DNA of 10,683 bases, taken from assembly GCA_017504325.1 (NCBI GenBank), contig JAFVRL010000188.1:1-10683 (forward strand). The letters are read 5' to 3'. Each line of letters starts with the position of its first letter. Positions within the stretch are counted from its first letter, which is position 1. The notes under the pieces were generated by a model. It had not been told where the DNA came from, searched no databases, and was given only the letters and a program-made list of their open reading frames with translations. Position numbers and translations under genes: made by a program. Source of the stretch: Lentisphaeria bacterium (GTDB lineage Bacteria; Verrucomicrobiota; Lentisphaeria; Victivallales; UBA1829). Shown here one piece after another: positions 5,773 to 10,683 of this stretch.

Positions 5773-7946
5773 GAGAAGAAAAGAAAATGGAATTGCTTGC
5801 GCCCGCAGGGGATATGAATTGCGCACTTGCGGCATTTGACGCCGGAGCGGATGCGGTGTATGCCGGTTTGAAAAAGTTTAATGCCCGGGAACGGTCAGGT
5901 AATTTTACTTTTGAAGAATATGGTTCATTGATCCGTTATGCCCATGAAAAAGGGAAAAAGGTCTATACTACATTCAATACGGTGTTGCGGGAGAGTGAAA
6001 TAGCGGAGGCTTCCGACTTCCTTGCGGAACTGGAATATCTGCATCCGGATGCGGTGATCGTGCAGGATTTTGGTATCGTGCGCATGATCCGGGAGTACTT
6101 TCCCCGTCTGACTGTTCACGGTTCCACCCAGATGGCTCTGCATAATTCTGATGATATTGCTGTTGCCGCTTCCATAGGGATCAAACGGGTCATTCTGGAA
6201 CGGCAGACCACTCTGGAGGAATTGAAACTTATTGCAGAAAAAAGTCCTCTGGAACTGGAAGTATTTGTCCATGGCGCATTATGCTGCTGTCTTTCCGGTT
6301 CCTGTCTGCTTTCCTCCTGGTTCGGCGGGGCAAGCGGGAACAGGGGAAAATGCAAACAGCCCTGCCGCAGACTGTTCCGTAATGATAAAGGTAAAGAGGG
6401 ATTTTTCCTTTCCACGGGAGATCTTGCGGCATATTCTCTTATTCCGGAGTTCCGGAAAATGGGGATCGCTTCATTGAAGATCGAAGGACGGCTGCGGAAG
6501 CCGGATTATGTCCGTAATGTCACCAGAGCATACCGTATGCTTCTGGATGCTTCCGAAAAGGAGTTTCCGGAGGCATTGAAGGAAGCGGAAAAACTTTTTG
6601 CCCGTACAGCCTCCCGTGTCTCCTCTCTGGGATTTTATAAGAAGGAAACGGCGCAGAAAGTGATCCGTTCCGGAGAGGTGGGGGGGATCGGACAGTATTG
6701 CGGAAAGGTGGGAAGAGTCCTCCCCAATGCTCTGGAAACCGTACTTGAGGGCAGAGTGCATATAGGGGATTTTCTCCGGGTGCAGGGCGATGGCGGGGAT
6801 ACCGGGGAGGTATTCTGTGTGCTTTCGCTGAAGGTGAACGGTAAGGAGTGTGTGAAGGCTCTTCCCGGGACAAAATGTATTATCGGAACTAAAGAAAAAA
6901 ATATTCCCCGCAACGGAGTCATTTACCGTATCGGGGAGGCGGGAAGCCGGATGGAAAGCAGGATCAGCAAGCTGGCGCCGTTCAAGCCGGAAACGGTGCT
7001 TGATCTTGAATTGACGCAGGACTCTCTTTCCATAAAATTCCCTCTTCTGCCGGGGAAGGTATGGCAGGAGAAATTGTCTCTTGCACCGGCGCAGAAACAT
7101 GCTTTTTCTCCGGAAGAACTTGCCCGTGCTTTTGACAGGATGGGGGAATTGCCTTTTATTCCGGAATGTGGAAAAAAGATCGTTAAAGGGGAATTGTTCT
7201 TTCCGGCAAGTCTTTTGAAAGAGATCCGCAGAAAATTTAAGAACTGGTGTCTGGAAAATATTTCTGAAGAACTTTTGAAAAATTCCTGTATGGAAAATAA
7301 GAGAAGACTGCTGCTGGATTATGAAAAAATGAGACCTGTTTCCTGCACTGAGGAAAATGTACGCGTACTGACAAAAGAGGACAGAGAACGCTTTTATCCC
7401 TTCTTTCTGCCGGAAAAAAGTATCGGGGAACAGGAAAGGAAAATCCGGAATATCATAGAGGAAAAAGCTGTGAGGGAGTTTTATATAGCTTCTCCCGGTG
7501 GATTTCTTTTGAAAAAAAGATTTGCAGAGAAAAAACTCAAACTTATTCTTTCCGCCCCTCTTCCCCTTGCCAACAGTTTTGCCGCGGCGGAATTTATGGA
7601 ACTCGGGGCAGCGGAAGGGATGATCCATACGGAACTGGGGAAAGAGGATATGCTTCTGCTGGCGGAAAAGAGTCCCCTCAAACTTCTTCTTTACGGCGAA
7701 GGTCACGTGGTTCTTTTTGCCACAAGGGCGAAAGTGGAGGATACCGGGTATCTGGAAGCATCCGACGGGGAACGGTTCCTTGTAAGAAAGGAAGGAGTGC
7801 TGACTTTGCTTTACCCCCGGGATCGTATGAGAATACCCCGGGAGATCCCCAATACGGTTTTTTTACGGGATGAAAGAATTTATGAGGGGGAAAATGAGAG
7901 AAATAAAGAGGGGGCCTGTTTTAATTTTTTCCGGGGTTTGAGCTGA
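5769..7946 (+). CDS. Peptidase U32 family protein, long RlhA-like form
   Basis: A 725-residue member of the U32 family, many of which are not proteases but iron-sulfur tRNA/rRNA hydroxylation factors. Length and architecture resemble E. coli RlhA (YdcP), needed for 5-hydroxycytidine at position 2501 of 23S rRNA, so that is the likeliest role. The family start MELLAPAGD is at residues 7-15. The U32 signature (E-x-F-x2-G-A-L-C-x4-G-x-C-x-L-S) matches fully at 164-182. C172, C179, C195 and C199 are candidate cluster ligands, the last two in NRGKCKQPCR. SLKIEGR (235-241) completes the barrel. A beta-barrel-like domain follows at about 308-390, then the DUF3656-like region and GELFFPASLLKEIRR (474-488), and a divergent C-terminal third. 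The start at 5769 overlaps the upstream gene; an in-frame ATG at 5787 after a purine-rich stretch fits the family start equally well. Confidence 0.9.
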   Translation: MREEKKMELLAPAGDMNCALAAFDAGADAVYAGLKKFNARERSGNFTFEEYGSLIRYAHEKGKKVYTTFNTVLRESEIAEASDFLAELEYLHPDAVIVQDFGIVRMIREYFPRLTVHGSTQMALHNSDDIAVAASIGIKRVILERQTTLEELKLIAEKSPLELEVFVHGALCCCLSGSCLLSSWFGGASGNRGKCKQPCRRLFRNDKGKEGFFLSTGDLAAYSLIPEFRKMGIASLKIEGRLRKPDYVRNVTRAYRMLLDASEKEFPEALKEAEKLFARTASRVSSLGFYKKETAQKVIRSGEVGGIGQYCGKVGRVLPNALETVLEGRVHIGDFLRVQGDGGDTGEVFCVLSLKVNGKECVKALPGTKCIIGTKEKNIPRNGVIYRIGEAGSRMESRISKLAPFKPETVLDLELTQDSLSIKFPLLPGKVWQEKLSLAPAQKHAFSPEELARAFDRMGELPFIPECGKKIVKGELFFPASLLKEIRRKFKNWCLENISEELLKNSCMENKRRLLLDYEKMRPVSCTEENVRVLTKEDRERFYPFFLPEKSIGEQERKIRNIIEEKAVREFYIASPGGFLLKKRFAEKKLKLILSAPLPLANSFAAAEFMELGAAEGMIHTELGKEDMLLLAEKSPLKLLLYGEGHVVLFATRAKVEDTGYLEASDGERFLVRKEGVLTLLYPRDRMRIPREIPNTVFLRDERIYEGENERNKEGACFNFFRGLS

Positions 7947-7992
7947 AAGAGGGAAGAAAGGAAAGTTTTTTTGCAAAAAAAGCGTTTCTCAA

Positions 7993-8022
7993 CTGGAAAA
8001 AATGACATTCAGGATGTATATT
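7993..8022 (+). promoter_or_regulatory. Weak candidate promoter of rpsT
   Basis: CTGGAA (7993-7998) and TATATT (8017-8022) are separated by 18 bases and would give a leader of about 45 bases. The -35 match is poor. A perfect TATAAT also occurs at 8054-8059, but a start from it would fall on the ribosome binding site (AAAGGA, 8061-8066), so it is less likely to serve rpsT. No hairpin terminator separates the U32 gene from rpsT, so read-through may contribute. Confidence 0.3.
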
Positions 8023-8073
8023 AAAGGTTTATAAGTGCAAAACAACATTTTTTTATAATGAAAGGATATTCCC

Positions 8074-8373
8074 ATGGCGGACCAGAAAATCGTTAAGGTA
8101 AGAAAATCTGCAGTGAAAACCCACCGTCAGAGCGAAGAAGCACGTATTCGTCACAAATCCCGCAGAAATGCCATCAGCACAATGGAGAAAAAACTCCGTG
8201 CCGCTGTTGCTGCCGGTGACAAGGATCTGGCTTTTGAACTGCTCAAAACACAGTATGCTGCTCTTGACAAAGCTGTGAAAAGCGGTACTTTCCACAAAAA
8301 CAAAGCAGACCGGAAAAAATCCCGTCTCGGCACACTTGTTGCCAAAGCAGCTGCTCCCAAAGCTGAAGCTTGA
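8074..8373 (+). CDS. rpsT: 30S ribosomal protein S20
   Basis: S20 is a primary 16S rRNA-binding protein of the small subunit body. The 99-residue product is strongly basic and shows the family pattern: a KSAVKTHRQSEEARIRHKSRR helix region (11-31), KKLRAAVAAGD (39-49), ALDKAVKSGTFHKNKADRKKSRL (63-85), then an Ala-rich tail (86-99) that makes it somewhat longer than E. coli S20 (87 residues). AAAGGA (8061-8066) lies 7 bases before the ATG. A strong terminator follows 31 bases after the stop, so it is probably a single-gene transcript, with or without read-through from the U32 gene. In E. coli S20 represses its own translation; nothing in this short leader shows whether that happens here. Confidence 0.97.
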   Translation: MADQKIVKVRKSAVKTHRQSEEARIRHKSRRNAISTMEKKLRAAVAAGDKDLAFELLKTQYAALDKAVKSGTFHKNKADRKKSRLGTLVAKAAAPKAEA

Positions 8374-8404
8374 GCTTTTTGAGAAAGTTTTTTTCTGTAC
8401 GATG

Positions 8405-8435
8405 AGAGACGGTGTCAGCCGTCTCTTTTCTTTTT
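8405..8435 (+). terminator. Rho-independent terminator of rpsT
   Basis: AGAGACGG (8405-8412) pairs perfectly with CCGTCTCT (8419-8426), an 8 bp GC-rich stem with the 6-base loop TGTCAG. It is followed by TTTCTTTTT (8427-8435). Confidence 0.92.
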
Positions 8436-8465
8436 AAAACTATGTGTTTTACAGAAGGATGAAAG

Positions 8466-8732
8466 ATGAAATTTGAGTTTATTCCAAGTGATTTTGTTTG
8501 CAGCCGCCGTTTTTGTTTTGAGATCGATGAAAAAGAGGATGTGATCCTCTCATTGTTTGTGACCGGCGGTTGTCACGGGAATCTGCAGGGGATAAGCAAA
8601 CTGCTGCCCGGTATGAAAGTGGAAGAAGCGGTGCGGCGTCTGGAGGGGATCACCTGCGGCGGAAAACCTACTTCCTGCCCGGATCAGATTGCTGAAGCAT
8701 TGAAAAGAGAATATCTTTCAAAGAAAAATTGA
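8466..8732 (+). CDS. Small TSCPD-domain protein (TIGR03905-like)
   Basis: An 88-residue protein of the TSCPD family, named after the motif seen here at 69-73. The four conserved cysteines are present: C12 (VCSR), C36 (TGGCHGN), C64 (GITCGG) and C71 (TSCPD). They suggest a metal- or cluster-binding site. The domain also occurs at the end of some class II ribonucleotide reductases, but the free-standing small form has no established function. AGAAGGA (8453-8459) lies 6 bases before the ATG. The gene sits 30 bases after the rpsT terminator; I cannot point to a separate promoter, so expression may rely on read-through or on a promoter inside the terminator region. Length is normal for the stand-alone family. 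Confidence 0.88.
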   Translation: MKFEFIPSDFVCSRRFCFEIDEKEDVILSLFVTGGCHGNLQGISKLLPGMKVEEAVRRLEGITCGGKPTSCPDQIAEALKREYLSKKN

Positions 8733-8754
8733 GACGGGATTGTTATGATAGACC

Positions 8755-8800
8755 GGGGAAGGGGCGGGATATTTACTTCTGCACTTCCCCTTATTTTTTT
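8755..8800 (+). terminator. Terminator after the TSCPD gene
   Basis: GGGGAAG (8755-8761) pairs with CTTCCCC (8784-8790), followed by TTATTTTTTT (8791-8800). The loop is long (22 bases), so it is weaker than the other two in the window. The T-run lies only on the plus-strand side. On the minus strand the same stem lacks a following U-run, so it is not a good terminator for the converging operon. Confidence 0.65.
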
Positions 8801-8808
8801 ATGGGAGT

Positions 8809-9639
8809 TTATTTTCTTGTTGCCTTGTAGCCGGTAAAGAAAGGGAGAAGGGAAGGGGCAAGAGCTTTATTGGAGGCAAGCGTTCCCTTGTGTGCCGTGT
8901 CTGTTCCGCCGTAAAGATCCGTACACAGACCTCCCGCCTCCCGCAGAATGACCTCCCCTGCGGCGTAATCATACTTTTGCAGATTGAGTTCCCAGTAGGC
9001 ATCCAGTCTGCCGCAGGCCACCCAGCAGAAGTCTATGGCGGCGGAACCGTAGCGGCGTATATCCCGGACAAGGGGGGCAATGGCATTGAAGTAAGGCAGA
9101 TTATTATCTTTCCAGCCTGCCCGGAGACAGGCAAAACCCGTTGCTACAAGACTTCCGGAAAGGGTGTTATGATCTGTTACATGGATCTTTTTTCCGTTAC
9201 AGTATGCCCCTGTATTTTCCATTGCGTAAAACAGTTCTTTGAAAACGGGGGCGTAAACCACTCCGATCAATCCTTTTCCTTCAAATTCCAACGCAATGGA
9301 TATGCTGTAATTGGGGGATTCGTGGACAAAAGAGGTGGTTCCGTCAATGGGATCTATCACCCACTGAAAGCTGCTTTCCTTTTCCGTAAGACCGCTTTCC
9401 TCTCCCAGAATACTGTGGGAGGGATACTGTTGTGTGATCCTGGATACGATGAGTTTTTCCACTTCTTTATCTGCGGTCGTTACAAGATCAAAAGCAGTCT
9501 CTTTATGGTCCACCATATACAAAGGGTCTTTTCTCACTTTTTCTGCCAGAAGTCCGGCATCCACCGCAAGTTCTTTCATAAATTCCAGAAGTTTTTCCGG
9601 ATCGGTACCCATATTGCGGATTGTGTTGATTCTGTCCAT
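8809..9639 (-). CDS. Inositol monophosphatase family protein (SuhB-like)
   Basis: A 276-residue Mg2+-dependent sugar-phosphate phosphatase fold. It may hydrolyse inositol-1-phosphate or a related phosphomonoester, though family members also act on 3'-phosphoadenosine 5'-phosphate, fructose-1,6-bisphosphate or histidinol phosphate, so the substrate is open. Metal ligands are in place: GEES (79-82) with E80; DPIDGTTSFVH (96-106) with D96 and D99; and D224 in YDYAAGEVILREAGG (223-237). Two departures from the usual signatures are Ser103 where Asn is typical (DGTxNF) and Tyr223 where the family usually has Trp before the last Asp. Neither removes a ligand. Length is close to E. coli SuhB (267). 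The start at 9639 follows GAGGTG (9644-9649); an in-frame ATG nine codons later lacks this. It is the second gene of a minus-strand pair, 8 bases after the formyltransferase stop, so co-transcription is likely. Confidence 0.9.
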   Translation of the reverse strand: MDRINTIRNMGTDPEKLLEFMKELAVDAGLLAEKVRKDPLYMVDHKETAFDLVTTADKEVEKLIVSRITQQYPSHSILGEESGLTEKESSFQWVIDPIDGTTSFVHESPNYSISIALEFEGKGLIGVVYAPVFKELFYAMENTGAYCNGKKIHVTDHNTLSGSLVATGFACLRAGWKDNNLPYFNAIAPLVRDIRRYGSAAIDFCWVACGRLDAYWELNLQKYDYAAGEVILREAGGLCTDLYGGTDTAHKGTLASNKALAPSLLPFFTGYKATRK

Positions 9640-9643
9640 ATTT

Positions 9644-9649
9644 CACCTC
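9644..9649 (-). promoter_or_regulatory. Ribosome binding site of the SuhB-like gene
   Basis: GAGGTG on the minus strand lies 4 bases upstream of the ATG at 9639 and overlaps the TGA stop (9650-9648) of the preceding gene. This supports both the chosen start and translational coupling within the pair. Confidence 0.75.
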
Positions 9650-10550
9650 AAAGGGGGATCGCAGTGCTGCCGTCGGGGGTATATTCCACTGTCCGGATCT
9701 TCTGATAGGGGGAAGCGGGATCTTTCCTGTAGAGGAGAGAACCGTCATCTGCTTCAGCAAAGCAGCCTTTTGCAAAATCTTCCGTAACGGAAGGATATAC
9801 GATCCAATCCCCTTTCTCTTTCAGCATTGCCTGATTTTTTTCTGCAAGAGAGAAAAGAAGATCGTGATGTCTGCCGTGAAGGTGAGGTCCTTCCCTTTTG
9901 TCAAAGATCTCCTGAAGTTCTGCTGCGCTGTGCCCTTCATAAATGGTCTCTGCTTTTCCGGAGATCCCCAGAATATGACCGGAATCCATTCCGCCTCCTG
10001 CTCCGGAAAACGGTTGGACAAGGATCACACTGCTGCGGAGAAAACCTCCGCCTTTGAGCATGGCAAGTTCCACACCTACGCTGTGCAGACCGGCAAATGT
10101 CCTTACCCCGTTCTCTTCATAGGTAAGGTCTCCGGGGTGGACATTGAGACAGGGAAAGTCTCTTACGATATTGCAGAGAGGGACAAAACCTGCCAGAAGT
10201 CCGAAATCGATTTCATAAGGGAGGAGTTTTTCCCGGAGAAGGTCTGTCCACTCTTCTCTGATCTGTCTTGCTTTTTCTGTTGCCAGATTGACTTTTTCCA
10301 TGCCTCTGGACTTATAGAAATCCTGAATACCTGCTTCCACAAGAGGGAGACCGTATTTCTTTGCTATTTCTCTTGCTCTGCTTGTTTTCGGCCGGTCTGT
10401 GACAAGGACGGAAGGTTCCCAGGAGGAGTGAACGGTACTGCCATTGCGGAAACTGTTTTCCAGCAGTTTTTCCGCATTTGTACCGCTTCCGCTTAAAAAA
10501 ATCGCCCCTTTCGGCGTTTTTTTTCCTACTTTCAGAAAAACATTTGCCAT
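9648..10550 (-). CDS. PurN-like formyltransferase, enlarged
   Basis: A 300-residue protein of the formyltransferase-N fold. The closest known role is phosphoribosylglycinamide formyltransferase (GAR plus 10-formyl-THF to FGAR, purine synthesis). It shows the family start IFLSGSGTNAEKLLE (17-31) with the phosphate-binding GSGTN, LLAGFVPL (118-125), LNVHPGD (135-141) with N136 and H138, and GGMDSGHIL (186-194) with D189, matching the Asn-His-Asp catalytic set. It is much longer than usual PurN (about 190-215). The extra length is a charged helical insert (about 78-112) and a C-terminal extension of roughly 85 residues (about 216-300, including KGDWIVYPSVTEDFAKG) with no recognised domain. I choose the ATG at 10550 because the candidate promoter lies inside the longer frame that begins at 10652, and the family motif starts soon after. 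The ribosome binding site is weak (GAAAG). Substrate assignment is tentative, so no symbol is given. Confidence 0.8.
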   Translation of the reverse strand: MANVFLKVGKKTPKGAIFLSGSGTNAEKLLENSFRNGSTVHSSWEPSVLVTDRPKTSRAREIAKKYGLPLVEAGIQDFYKSRGMEKVNLATEKARQIREEWTDLLREKLLPYEIDFGLLAGFVPLCNIVRDFPCLNVHPGDLTYEENGVRTFAGLHSVGVELAMLKGGGFLRSSVILVQPFSGAGGGMDSGHILGISGKAETIYEGHSAAELQEIFDKREGPHLHGRHHDLLFSLAEKNQAMLKEKGDWIVYPSVTEDFAKGCFAEADDGSLLYRKDPASPYQKIRTVEYTPDGSTAIPL

Positions 10551-10590
10551 TATTACAACTTTCGATTTGCTTTTACACACTTTATGGCGT

Positions 10591-10618
10591 AAAATATATG
10601 GTGATAAAATTTTTTCAA
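10591..10618 (-). promoter_or_regulatory. Candidate promoter of the formyltransferase/phosphatase operon
   Basis: On the minus strand TTGAAA (10618-10613) is followed after 16 bases by TATTTT (10596-10591), predicting a start near 10584 and a leader of about 34 bases to the ATG at 10550. The area is very AT-rich, so alternatives exist. The remaining bases to the window end hold nothing I can identify. Confidence 0.45.
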
Positions 10619-10683
10619 CCTTTATATATAGGACAAAAAAGTATGAAATCAAGTCTTTTTTCCTTGTTTCTTGTTCCGGCAGT

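Noticed and set aside
6471..7706. 411-codon minus-strand open frame opposite the U32 gene
   Set aside because: It is in the same antiparallel register as the nifJ shadow, has no family motifs, and the plus-strand U32 gene is clearly real.
8054..8059. Perfect TATAAT just before rpsT as its -10 element
   Set aside because: The resulting transcript would begin at or within the ribosome binding site, and no -35 element is visible 16-18 bases upstream.
8890..9705. Plus-strand open frame of 271 codons opposite the SuhB-like gene
   Set aside because: The minus-strand frame carries the complete metal-binding signatures of the inositol monophosphatase family and a ribosome binding site; this one has neither.
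9864..10496. Plus-strand open frame of 210 codons opposite the formyltransferase gene
   Set aside because: It is a Cys/Phe-rich translation without motifs and is a shadow of the minus-strand gene.
10551..10652. 34-residue N-terminal extension of the formyltransferase
   Set aside because: The candidate promoter lies inside it, its sequence is AT-rich and unlike the family, and the GSGTN motif is placed properly from the ATG at 10550.

Overview
The window is ordinary chromosomal sequence from a bacterium that looks like a fermentative anaerobe. The main evidence is a full-length pyruvate:ferredoxin oxidoreductase (nifJ, 288-3824), whose codon choice suggests very high expression. Base composition is mid-range. 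Promoters follow the sigma-70 pattern, starts have AAGGAG-type ribosome binding sites, and terminators are classic hairpin plus U-run. A secreted-type protein, a long peptidase-U32 protein and a TSCPD-domain protein fit an anaerobic gut-type lineage. A Lentisphaerota/PVC-like host is my best guess from overall style, but the window has no decisive phylogenetic marker and this should be treated as weak.

Layout. Positions 1-130 hold a GC-rich, hairpin-dense intergenic stretch that could be a dispersed repeat. A near-consensus promoter (189-217) then drives nifJ, which ends at a strong terminator (3851-3880) and so appears monocistronic. After a short array of degenerate 9-base repeats (3893-3937) and a second promoter comes a compact three-gene unit: a cytoplasmic alpha/beta-hydrolase esterase (4023-4754), an unrecognised protein with an N-terminal export signal (4756-5772), and a long U32 protein of the RlhA type (5769-7946). 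The spacings are 1 base and a 4-base ATGA overlap. Next come rpsT (ribosomal protein S20, 8074-8373) with its own terminator, and a small TSCPD-domain protein (8466-8732) with a terminator.

On the minus strand, converging on these, is a two-gene operon: an enlarged PurN-like formyltransferase (9648-10550) followed after 8 bases by an inositol-monophosphatase family protein (8809-9639). A candidate promoter for it lies at 10591-10618.

Functionally the window mixes central anaerobic carbon metabolism (acetyl-CoA and reduced ferredoxin from pyruvate), translation (S20, probable 23S rRNA hydroxylation by the U32 protein) and small-molecule enzymes of uncertain substrate. I see no mobile element, CRISPR array, tRNA or rRNA. 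I found no convincing new multi-gene system. The points most worth checking are the atypically long formyltransferase, the unknown exported protein coupled to the U32 gene, the two non-coding repeat-like stretches, and the complete absence of three codons from nifJ.
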